This document shows positions 1-10,057 of a stretch of DNA of 64,000 bases, one piece after another. The notes under the pieces are model-generated. The model saw only the letters and a list, made by a program, of their open reading frames with translations. It ran no database searches and had not been told where the DNA came from. This DNA is from Clarkia xantiana subsp. parviflora. Its lineage: Eukaryota > Streptophyta > Magnoliopsida > Myrtales > Onagraceae. A program made the position numbers and the translations under genes. The stretch covers positions 20,236,001 to 20,300,000 of the forward strand of contig JAPTYO010000003.1 of the NCBI GenBank assembly GCA_036873135.1. The letters are read 5' to 3'. How positions within the stretch are numbered: position 1 is the stretch's first letter; every line of letters starts with the position of its first letter.

Positions 1-276
1 CCGTGATGGTGGTCGGAGTTGGGTTAGGTTTAAATTATGGACAGGGGTATTTTTGTCATTTCATCTTTATATTAATTAAACTTTTTATTAATTCAAATAT
101 TACAAAAGGGTATTTTTGACATTTCACACGGTTCTGTTAAATTTGACAGAAAATTTGGACGGAAAACCTAAAAATCACAAAGTCCAAACTTCAGACCTCT
201 GTTATCACCATTTCAATCTTCAGACCTCTCAAATTAACAAGGGCCAAACTTCAGACCTCTCCCAGGTTATTGACCC
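1..276. mobile_element. 3'-side fragment of a foldback Mutator-like element (M1)
   Basis: The window opens inside a repeat that is nearly identical to the last ~275 bases of the complete element at 51016-52000. It ends in the same terminus, GTTATTGACCC, at position 276. The GC-rich start (positions 1-30) is the edge of the same GGTGGTGG/CCGG-type core. Only the right arm is in the window, so its target-site duplication cannot be checked. Confidence 0.8.
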
Positions 277-630
277 TTGATTCTTTGTGTGTGAAAATTA
301 GTATATATATAAAACAAATATATTACAGATGCTACTGCTCCCGTTCAAAACCTAACGTTTCATATTTAACTATAGATCATAAACTCGAGCATTGAAACTA
401 GACAAACAACACTCAGCATTATACCATTTGCAAACTGATGATTTATTTTAGGAACACACTTATGACACCTTAAAAACTCTGCAGAAAGAAAAAAAAAAAA
501 AACAAGTTTAGGAAACATTACAATAGTATATACATCCACAACATTAATTTCACGTCAACATCCACGTCAGACACCCGTCCCCACCTTGACAGTTAGCCAC
601 ACTCTCTTTATAGAAATTATACTATGTATC
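277..630. other. Intergenic, no recognised gene
   Basis: AT-rich sequence between the foldback element and the MITE pair upstream of the dioxygenase gene. It includes an A-rich run near 488-502. I see no coding signal here. Confidence 0.5.
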
Positions 631-768
631 AGATCTAACACGTGTATCTATATAGTTGACCTTCATCTAATGAATTCGTGCCATTAGTAATATTTCATTC
701 TCTCTCTTAATATACAATACGAATTCATTGGTTGAAGGTCTATCACGTCAGTACCACATGGTAGATCC
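631..768. mobile_element. MITE copy 1 in the JOX promoter, carrying a G-box
   Basis: A 138-bp imperfect inverted repeat. It starts AGATCTAACACGTG and ends with the reverse complement of a very similar string (GTAGATCC). The inner arms GACCTTCA..AATGAATTCGT and ACGAATTCATTGGTTGAAGGTC pair with each other. A G-box CACGTG lies at 639-644. The same layout is found in copy 2, 65 bp downstream. Confidence 0.7.
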
Positions 769-833
769 GATTCATGTAATAATCTCTCTTTTTATTTTTT
801 TTTGCCAATCTCCTCTCTTTATCTTTTTTTATC

Positions 834-972
834 AGATCTACCACGTGGAGGTGACGCAGTAAACCTTCAACCAATAAATTCGTGTCATATGTAATATTCC
901 ATTTTCTCTCTTAACATACGACACAAATTCATTAGTTGAAGGTCTACCACGTCAGCACCACATAATAGATCT
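834..972. mobile_element. MITE copy 2 in the JOX promoter, carrying a G-box
   Basis: A 139-bp inverted repeat bounded by AGATCT at both ends (834-839 and 967-972). The arms AGATCTACCACGTGG and, on the other strand, AGATCTATTATGTGG are related, and the AACCTTCAACCAATAAATT arm pairs with the AATTCATTAGTTGAAGG arm. A perfect G-box CACGTG is at 842-847, about 270 bp upstream of the JOX start codon. It is homologous to copy 1 along its length. Confidence 0.75.
842..847. promoter_or_regulatory. G-box (CACGTG) upstream of the JOX-type gene
   Basis: A palindromic CACGTG, with a second one at 639-644. G-boxes are the known binding site of MYC2-type bHLH factors, which drive jasmonate-responsive genes. 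Their presence upstream of a jasmonate-catabolic gene fits that control. The motif is read directly; its function here is inference. Confidence 0.5.
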
Positions 973-1115
973 CTCCTCTCTATATCTACCACCATCATTA
1001 ACAACTTGATTAACTAACTACCCCACCATTATTGATCACTTCTCTAATCTCTCCACCACCAATATAATCTCCCTCTGCTCATGTTTCATCGTACATAGGA
1101 TATCAAATCAACAAC

Positions 1116-3656
1116 ATGAGCATCATTCACCAGGACTGGCCGGAACCCATAGTCCGAGTCCAGTCTCTCTCAGACCGCCACCTCACCAACATCCCCGACC
1201 GCTACATCAAGCCCATAACCGACCGCCCCGGTTCAGTCACCCGGTTCGACATCCCTGACGTGGCGAACATCCCGGTGATCGACCTTTCCGGTTTGTACGG
1301 CCAGAACCGGGCGCTGCACTCGGAAATCATGAAGAAAATATCGGACGCGTGTCGGGACTGGGGGTTCTTCCAGGTGGTCAACCATGGGGTCAGCCCTGAC
1401 GTAATGGATGACGCGCGTGAGGTCTGGCGTGAGTTTTTCCACGCGCCGATGGAGGTGAAGCAGGCGTATGCGAATAGCCCGAAAACGTATGAAGGGTATG
1501 GGAGCCGACTTGGGGTGGAGAAGGAGGCTGTTCTTGACTGGAGTGATTATTACTTTCTTCATTACCTTCCCACTTGTCTTAAGGATCACAACAAATGGCC
1601 AGCTATTCCAACCAACTGCAGGTAATTTTAAAAAGTTGGCTTAAATGAAGTCGAATTTATTTCAACTCGGTTTTTCTGTCGTTAAATTATGAAATAGAAT
1701 GAATCGGATTTATAGAGACAAAAAAAGATGTATAGACAAATTTTATTAATGGTTGGGAAATCGAGTTTAAATAAATTCGACTTTATTTTAGTTTAAGTAT
1801 TTTTCTTTTCCGCTTAATATTGACATGGTAATGTCAATTTTTTTTAAATAATTATATTTATACATTTTCTTACTATATCTTCATGATTTTTCATGGTGTT
1901 TGTGAAAGAGATGTTTACACAAATTTTGATATGAATAATTTAATTGCTGAAAAATTGAGTTTAAATAAATTCGACTTTATTTTAGTTCAATTTTAGTTCA
2001 AGTATTTATCTTTTCCGCTTAATATTTTCCGCTTAATATTGACGTGACGGTGTCATGTTAATAATTTTTAATAATTATAATCATATATTTTCTTAATATT
2101 TTCACGATTTTTCATGGTGTTCGTCCTCTTTTTTCTTTAAAAATCGAACCTAACAGAGCTGTTTCTGAGTTTGACGAGCTCATATGTTCGGTTTGGTCTC
2201 AATACCACCTCCTATATTTGATTTTTTTTTTTAAAAAAAATAACCCTAACTTATGATAATTATCATATGAAGAACATTATGAAGATAATAATCATGAACA
2301 CAACCCAAATTTTTATCCAAATGTCACTTTGCCTTAAATATGACTAAATAATAACATTGTATACATAAGTTTTGACTCATAAAACTAACACAACACACTT
2401 AATATACTATTAAGAAAATTAATTTAATGAAAAATACTACGATCCAATGAGATTCGGCCCTTTAAAGAGAATAATTTTAATTTTCTTAATGTGGGTTTGT
2501 AGGGAAGTGATCGACGAGTACGGGAAGCAAGTCAGGATGCTCGCGGAGCGGGTTATGCGGGCCCTATCGTTGAACCTCGGGTTAGACGAGAATGCCCTAC
2601 AAGAAGCTTTTGGTGGGGACGATATCGGGGCGTGTATGAGGGTGAATTTCTACCCGAAGTGCCCGCAACCCGACTTAGCACTCGGGCTCTCACCCCACTC
2701 CGACCCGGGTGGCATGACCCTGCTGCTGCCAGATGGCAGCGTCCCAGGCCTCCAGGTCAACAAGAACGGGAAATGGATCACTGTTAAGCCTGCCCCGCAT
2801 GCGTTTATCGTCAATATAGGAGATCAAATCCAGGTGTGTTTAATGGTGCATGTTTGGTTATGTCTTTTATCCTTTTTACTTGGGAAAAATGTTATTTTAT
2901 GTATTAATTAATTATGTGTTAAGAAAGTAACCAATTGGCAAGTGGGGTTTCTTTAATTTATTATTAAAAAATTAATCAGATGTCAAAGTTGACCAGAATT
3001 GGATTTTGAGCACATGTTGCTTTAATTTGTCAAAGCTTTGAGTTTGGAAGATACCATTTTTTAATGATTGTTTTTTAAGTATTAAATTAGATATGACCGC
3101 CACTAAGATGCCCTAAATTTGCGCTCATAAAGTATATCTTTTTTTAATATATATTAAATAAATAATTCTACTACATAAAATAACCCTAATAATGAATAAT
3201 GTGTAGAATACAAATATTTATATAGACTAATAATTCAATTTAAGGGAAATATCGTGCCCCAAGTGGTGGAATATAGTTACAACCTTAATTTAACAAGATT
3301 ATTATTATTATTATTATTATTACATTATATGAGATTAGAAGCATACAAATATATAAATGTATATTTATTTGATTAATCTCCAAGTTCTAATTACTATTTT
3401 GAAGGTTTTGAGCAACGCAATTTACAAGAGTGTGGAGCATAGGGTGATTGTGAATTCATCTCAAGAGCGAATCTCTTTGGCCTTTTTCTACAACCCGAAG
3501 AGTACAATCCCGATCCACCCGCTAAATGAGCTCGTCTCACCGGAAAAACCCGCATTATATCCGACAATGACGTTCGACGAGTACCGCCTCTTCATTCGTT
3601 TAAAGGGTCCTCGTGGAAAATCCCAAGTCGAATCGCTCAAGTCGTCTCATAAATAA
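1116..3656 (+). CDS. JOX: Jasmonate-induced oxygenase (JOX/JAO-type 2-oxoglutarate/Fe(II) dioxygenase)
   Basis: Three exons, 1116-1621, 2503-2833 and 3405-3656, each bounded by GT..AG, give a 362-residue protein, the usual length of the family. The N-terminal DIOX_N domain (about residues 50-160) contains RDWGFFQVVNHGV. The C-terminal 2OG-Fe(II) domain has the iron triad His234 and Asp236 (SPHSDPGG) and His291 (SVEHRV), and the 2-oxoglutarate-binding Arg301-x-Ser303 (RISLAFFYNP). YEGYGSRLGVEK, LDWSDYYFLH and the C-terminal GPRGKSQVES are close to the Arabidopsis JOX2/JOX3 proteins as I know them. The known reaction of that clade is 12-hydroxylation of jasmonic acid, which lowers active hormone. 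This is a cytosolic type of enzyme; no signal peptide is seen. The nearest alternative is a flavonoid-type or LBO-like dioxygenase of the same superfamily, which I consider less likely. Confidence 0.9.
1622..2502 (+). other. JOX intron 1 with an internal degenerate duplication
   Basis: The intron begins GTAATT and ends TTTGTAG. Two stretches, about 1735-1905 and 1935-2125, share GAGTTTAAATAAATTCGAC, CTTTTCCGCTTAATATTGAC and GATTTTTCATGGTGTT(T/C)G in the same order, so they look like an old tandem duplication of about 190-200 bp. The segment near 1637-1700 (GTCGAATTTATTTCAACTCG) recurs at about 26458-26520, so part of the intron is dispersed repeat. Confidence 0.55.
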
Positions 3657-4791
3657 TGAATGTAATATGACATGGTTGTTTCTATAGTTTTAATTAATGA
3701 AAAATAAATAAATTAATACCATATTTGGTCCTCAAGCTTTAGTCATTTGTTCAATTTCATCCTTCGGTCTGAATGTAACACCATTGAATACATTGCATGA
3801 AAGACTGGAATACATATATATACGGTAAAGAAGACTATGCAATTTACTATGGTTTTACCACATGATGACACATTTTTAAATGGTGAATCATCAATACCTT
3901 TCGAAAAGATAAATTAGTTGGAATCTCTGGTTGTAAAACAAATCATATAACTATATAATTAATAGGGCCACGTACATAATTGGAAGACCAATTTAATTAA
4001 TTAATTAATGGTGCGGCTGATCATGAATTAATTGAATCCCATTCCTATTCTTTCATACCATATTCTATTCTATACATAAAATGAGAACATGTAGGAATCT
4101 TTTAATTTTGACTTTGTAAATATATCAAATTCTGTTGAAAATAACTATACTGATTTAGAATTTTGATCAATTCGTATGAATTATGTGACTAGCTCCAACC
4201 TTCAATCTGGACTCAAATCAAGACGAGACCCTTAATTAAGTTAATCGAATCGAGTCACTTATAAATTACATTAAAATAAATAAGTATAATAATAATAAAT
4301 AATTAAAGTTCCTAAAATATCATAGCTCGATAGATGAGAATGAGGCTCAAATAATGTAATTTGTAGGTATCAAATTCTATAGAAAATTTGCCGCGTCTAT
4401 TGGCTACAAGTCAGCAACTATAGCTAAATTTATCATATTTTATTATGGCTTGTTTGGTTCGCAAGAAAAGTAAGCTCATGACAATTGCTTGCTGGTGCAT
4501 ATAATTGAAGGTGAAAGCATGCATGTGGCCACTCCGGAATCTGAGTGAATGATTCCAATTTCAACTACATTATATTGACACACAGGCTGCTCTATGTGTG
4601 TGGTTCAACTTCAAGCGGTCCTGTTTGGTATGCTCTAATTAATAAACTAGATGCTAATCATGAGTATCGAGCGGATTAAAAAATTAAATTAAAAAAAATT
4701 GAATCGTTAATTAAAAAAATGCAATTAAAATAAATCTTTTAATTGGATTTAAGAGATAAAAAAAAATGTTTGAAAGTTTTCATAGATATAA
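3657..4791. other. Intergenic, no recognised gene
   Basis: 3'-flank of the dioxygenase gene followed by AT-rich DNA. I see no open frame of note and no recognisable element before the foldback element at 4792. Confidence 0.5.
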
Positions 4792-5318
4792 GGGTTAATA
4801 ACTAAAAAACTGTCCAATGTTTACCCTATGTTAAAATTAGGTGTCTGAAGTTTGAAATGTTAAAATGGAGTGTCCCAAGTTTCATTTTTGTTGAAATTTG
4901 GTGTCTCGGTGTGATTACTTTAGAGAAGTCAATTCCGACGAAACCGTTTGTCAAATTCGAGCTCTCATACACATTCCCTTTTCGTCATCTTGCCGGGACC
5001 GTCACTTAAAAAGTTGGTCACATCCGGGCAAGTAAATCTCGCTCTATTGTCCTTGGAAAATGGCCCCATACCACTCTTCTAGAAACTTTTTTTTTAATAT
5101 TCAATTTTTAGGTGAAATTTGACGATTTTGTGAAAAATAAAGAGTGATGGATTATGATTGGATTGGTGGGTTGATGAAAATGATTGAATGGAGATGAAAA
5201 GACGCACAAAGACACCAAATTTCAACAAAAATGAAACTTGGGACAGTCCATTTTAACATTTTCAGACACCTAATTTTAATATAGGGTAAACCTTGGACAG
5301 TTTTTTAGTTATTAACCG
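4792..5318. mobile_element. Foldback Mutator-like element M2
   Basis: A 527-bp element with terminal inverted repeats starting GGGTTAATAACTAAAAAAC (the right end has one terminal mismatch, ..TTATTAACCG). It is flanked by a perfect 9-bp target-site duplication TAGATATAA (4783-4791 and 5319-5327). The ACTGTCC and TGTCTGAAGTTTG-type arm words are shared with the element at 10368. There is no coding capacity. The TIR plus 9-bp duplication is the signature of the Mutator superfamily. Confidence 0.85.
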
Positions 5319-5447
5319 TAGATATAATATGCAATGTAAATGTTTATACTTATGTTGTTGGAGGTAGTAAGTTTTTATATTATATATATATACATATTAT
5401 AATTTAGAAAGAAAAATTTTCATGGCAAATATTTATATGAAAATTTC

Positions 5448-5458
<11 letters not shown>

Positions 5459-5517
<59 letters not shown>

Positions 5518-5592
5518 CACAATATATAAACCTACGTTTGTAAATTAAATATATATATATATTTTATAGTAATACATTGTGAACATGACATG

Positions 5593-5648
<56 letters not shown>

Positions 5649-5723
5649 CATGTCATGTTCACAATGTATTACTATAAAATATATATATATATTTAATTTA
5701 CAAACGTAGGTTTATATATTGTG

Positions 5724-5765
<42 letters not shown>
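5459..5765. repeat. Perfect AT-rich palindrome inside (AT)n tracts
   Basis: An inverted repeat with its arms at 5515-5596 and 5645-5726 and a centre at 5620.5. The arms read identically on opposite strands, including the internal (AT)n run. The spacer at the centre is itself pure (AT)n, so it is self-complementary too. Further (AT)n tracts flank both sides (5459-5514 and about 5727-5764). It can form a hairpin or cruciform over more than 200 bp. Confidence 0.9.
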
Positions 5766-5768
<3 letters not shown>

Positions 5769-6464
5769 GTAGTAAGTTTTTATGTTATATACATATATTT
5801 TATACTTATGCAATATTAGTGTATTTTATATTCATATATTGTTTGATTACAAATAAAAATGGCTACGTGGCAATCTAAAAAGACTTTACAATCAAATTGT
5901 ATCGATAGTTGATTCTTTATTTCTTTATTTTAAGTAGAGATTAAAATATGATATAATTTTTTTCCTAAATTTATGGTTAATTAATATTTTATATTTAAAT
6001 TTGTAGTGATCTATAAACTAGGAAACGATTACTGAGCTAAGCGTACTCGTGTCACTCAAAATGTTAATCAAAATAATATATTATAATAGATAAAATGAGA
6101 TTGACTAAAATACAATTGACTCAAATGCAAATAAATTTGCATCATTAAATCATACACATCAATATATGTGTAATTGCTGAGATCAAATTAAACTTCTTTT
6201 TTCAGAAATCGGTTTCATTCTTCTCGATTCAATAATTGTAAATACGATTGTATTTATAATCGGTTGCGTTTTATTTAAATTTTAATTAATTTAAATATAA
6301 AAAATGTAAGTATACGCCATTCCCTCGTGTGTGTGAGTGTGACCACACAACCAAAAGTAGATTTAGATGCTATTTTGGTGACAATGTAGCAGTCATGTTG
6401 CAAAGTCAGCATGTTGTTCCCATCAATCATGTTTATTGACTCTTTGACTCTGTGTGTTGGAGTT
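5766..6464. other. Intergenic, no recognised gene
   Basis: AT-rich sequence between the palindrome and a hAT-type element. No coding or RNA gene signal seen. Confidence 0.5.
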
Positions 6465-7121
6465 AGGGTCGCGATGGTGATGGTATGATGCGAATAACAT
6501 TAATACCATAACAATATCATATTTTTTTTTCACTCATACCATAAACATAAATAACCACTGCGGTTATGATTCTTCGGACCATAACAATAACCATAACTAT
6601 GGTTTTTAACCACGATTAAATCATTTAACCACAATCATTCAAACTAATACAACATCATTGTTTCATACAAGAAAAGTAAACATACATCCATTGTTTCATA
6701 CACGAAATCCAAATTAAACATAACTTCATTGTTTCACTTAATTAAAAAAAACATCTCCAATCACCTGTCACTTGCGATCTTTGATCCTCATTCACCATCG
6801 TTTCCAATCGTGGTTATCTAATAATAAGAAACAGAGACAAAAAAATGGTGGGTGAGAAAGGGAACGAAATAAGAATTATAATATTTGACTAATAATTAAA
6901 GTATAATAATAATGTATATGTATAACAATATAAGTATTAGTAATGTATTAATATTATATATATAGAGGTGGTGGTTATAACCGCGGTTATGGATTGAATA
7001 CCATAACCATAACCATTGTGGTTACAAGATTCATCCATAACCGCCCCTCGCCATAATGGTGCGGTTAATGGTTCGAATAACCATGGTTATTTGATTTTAA
7101 CCGCACCATTGCCGGCCCTAC
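6465..7121. mobile_element. Non-autonomous hAT-type element
   Basis: A 657-bp segment flanked by a perfect 8-bp duplication TTGGAGTT (6457-6464 and 7122-7129), the length typical of hAT transposition. The ends are related inverted repeats (AGGGTCGCGATGGT and, on the other strand, AGGGCCGGCAATGGT). Subterminal regions are full of CCATAACCATAACC / GGTTATGG words in both orientations, the multiple short binding-site pattern common in hAT elements. No transposase reading frame is present. Confidence 0.75.
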
Positions 7122-8380
7122 TTGGAGTTGGATCAATCATGTTTTTATATAATTTTCGTAATTGGCACTTAGTCACGTTTCTCTTGTTGAAATATGTATA
7201 AGAGTGTGTTGAATGTCTTTATATCCACAAGTTCGAACTTCTAAGATAGTTGGTTTATACGCACGTCTTATTATTAAGATTGTATCATAACAAACAAGCT
7301 ATATCCATGGTGACACCATTTTAAAAGAGAAAAAATGTTTTAAAAAACTCATGTTAAAAAAACCAAGGTGGTTGAGTTGAAGCCCTTTATATATTTGTAT
7401 CCGATGTTGAGGTGATCGGGCTAAAACTCATAGTATCGACTTAAGGATGGTCAAAACCAGTGTGTCAGATAGAATGTTAAAGTACGTATAATAGTGTGTT
7501 GAGACTCGAGAGGATTCACAAACAAATTTAAAATTATGAGACAATTATTTAAACAAGTTTTATTCTTAACATTTGCTATGTTAAGTTCTTATTATAAAAT
7601 GTGCGTTGTAGTGTAATATCGAACTAGTAGTTGTAGTGTAATATCGAACTAGTAGTTTATTTTGTTTGGATGAATATTGGTCGTTGCTAGCTAGCTGTGA
7701 ATGGTTGTTTAGTATCAGACTCAATTGTGGTAGATAGAATTGGGTCACGAAATAATCCACAATTGGTCCCCGTTTACTTTTGGCTTTCTAAATTAAAATA
7801 AAATGTTGACAATATGTGACAGTATTATTTGTATTTCCCATTTCATGATGACATATATAACATTTTTACCAAAAATACATAAATAAATGATACTATAATA
7901 TGTTGGACAGATGTTAATGTCTATAATTAGAACTGCATTTATAATCAACTCCAAGTTAGTTGAACTAATCTTCGTGTATGTTTGCCTTTATAATAGGCGT
8001 GTGAGTCATCATGTGGTGCTGTCGGATGATTTGTCATATTATGATTCTTGCTTTAATGATAGAGGTTGTTTCTAATTGGTCGCATTGGAAATATTGGTCC
8101 CTATCCACAAGGACTTAAAAGATGTATGTCACTGGTGACGGGTGGGCACTAGGTGACGACATTCGATATGTTGTTGTTCGAGGAAAAATCTTATTTAAAT
8201 GGTTAGAACTTATAATTACTTTTTCAATTAACAAAAAATATCAATAGAATTATGTTAATGTTTAAAATAATAGTTTTTATAATATTTGCTATATTTTTTA
8301 ATAGTGAAATTAAATAGGTATAATTAATTTTTTACAAGTAGTGTTCGATTGAAATCAATCGATTGCAAATACATGACTTA
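7122..8380. other. Intergenic, no recognised gene
   Basis: AT-rich. A 24-bp unit (GTTGTAGTGTAATATCGAAC..) is repeated in tandem near 7605-7656. Nothing else is recognised. Confidence 0.45.
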
Positions 8381-9065
8381 TGGGGTGTTTGGATGGACGT
8401 AATATGAGATTACTTGAAATGTAAAATTACAAGTAATGCGAGCTACCTAACGCATAGTGTTTGGTTGTGATGTAAGTGAAATGTAATGTTAGATTACGGT
8501 GTTTGGTATGTGTTGTAATGTGCATTATAATATGACTTTATTATTATTATATTAATTTATATGAGAGTATATTATATCTTAATATGATAAGATTTAAAAG
8601 AATATATACTTTGACAACAACTAACTTTTTAAAGATTACGTGTGTGGTTAATACAGTCATTAATGAATTCTAAAGACTAAATATTTAAACTCAATAAACA
8701 CAACTACTGAAATTCTATTAATTAAGTCATTATATATACGTTTATAAGATAATTTTCATCAAAAAATACAATTAAAAATGACTTACTCATTATATACGAA
8801 CATCATGTGGATTATTATTTATTATATAATAATAAGTTATGAAGTATATAAAAATTAAAAATTAATAAATAATAACGCTCATTAATGTTTGACGTAATCT
8901 CACATTACATCCGTATTTTTATGTAATCTAATTATACGCTGAATGGAGTTTGGACGTAATTTCATATTACAATGGACATTACATTACGTCGTTTAGCAAA
9001 TAAAACGGCGTAATGTTGATGTAATGTGGGACGTAATATGAGATTACATCAATCCAAACACCCCC
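8381..9065. mobile_element. Tourist/Harbinger-type MITE
   Basis: A 685-bp element starting TGGGGTGTTTGGAT and ending ATCCAAACACCCCC, flanked by the trinucleotide TTA on both sides (8378-8380 and 9066-9068). The arms contain ACGTAATATGAGATTAC in opposite orientations near each end and many ATTACATTAC-type words between. A TTA/TAA duplication and GGGTGTTTGG termini are typical of PIF/Harbinger MITEs. There is no coding sequence. Confidence 0.75.
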
Positions 9066-9068
9066 TTA

Positions 9069-9480
9069 GGAGTGTTAATGGGTGGGATGGGTATAGCCAG
9101 CTCAGGTAGAGCCCTGCGGGTCAACAAGGTCAACCTGTATCCGGTCCGCATATCTTACGGGGCTGGTCGCCCTACGAGGTACATAATATATCATCACAAA
9201 TTCTAAACTTTAAACTCTATATTTACCATATTTAAATTTCAATTTCATATTTGAATCACAAATTACAAATTTAACTCCAAATCCAAATCACCAAACTCAT
9301 TTAGAACCCTTGTTTTTTTTACTATGAATTATATTACCCATATAGTTTTATGTAATATATATAAATATACACGATTTACGTGCAGTCGGGGCGAGTCCGC
9401 ACCCCCTACCCGAACCATATCCCATGGGGCGTGAGTCGGTGGGGTGAATTCGGGAGATAAATAATGTCAGACATAAATCC
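9069..9480. mobile_element. Degenerate GC-rich repeat fragment, possibly hAT-related
   Basis: Two GC-rich blocks (about 9075-9180 and 9375-9460; words such as GGGGCGAGTCCGCACCCC) flank an AT-rich middle. The layout and word use resemble the hAT element at 49682-50342, but the ends are too decayed to define. Confidence 0.35.
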
Positions 9481-10057
9481 TCATTTCCTCACGAAAATAA
9501 TTTTAATCAAGTCAAGATACAAACTCGTGAATCCAAAACAAAACATTATAAATACTTAACTATTTCAAACCGTTGTATTAAAGAATAACTTGAAACTAAC
9601 CTAATTTCAAAAGTTATTTTGTCACGGACGATAGTTCAAAACTATATATCGTATTAACTACGGGAGAACTAATCCCTGGGAAGCTATATACTTTAGCACC
9701 ACCTAAATGCTACAATAATGGCTAACAAATCGACTTAACTTAGCCAAAAAGCAACATTGTTAACAATATGTGACCCTAAATCAGAGCAGAGCATTTGCTA
9801 CACATTGAGATACAAGGGGATGATAATACTTGGGGGGGTATTAGAACCCAATATTTGTACATAGCATTTTCCTAGTTACATTCATATGACAATCAAAGAA
9901 CATACATTAACCTGGCATCAAAAGAAACTACTATAGTTCATCTTTTTTATATGACTGATTATAAGAAGAGTTGGATAGAGTAGTAAATAGAGTCTGTCCT
10001 TTAGAAGAAGAAGTTAAACCAACCAAATCTTGTTCACTCACTAACCTCGGGATTTAC

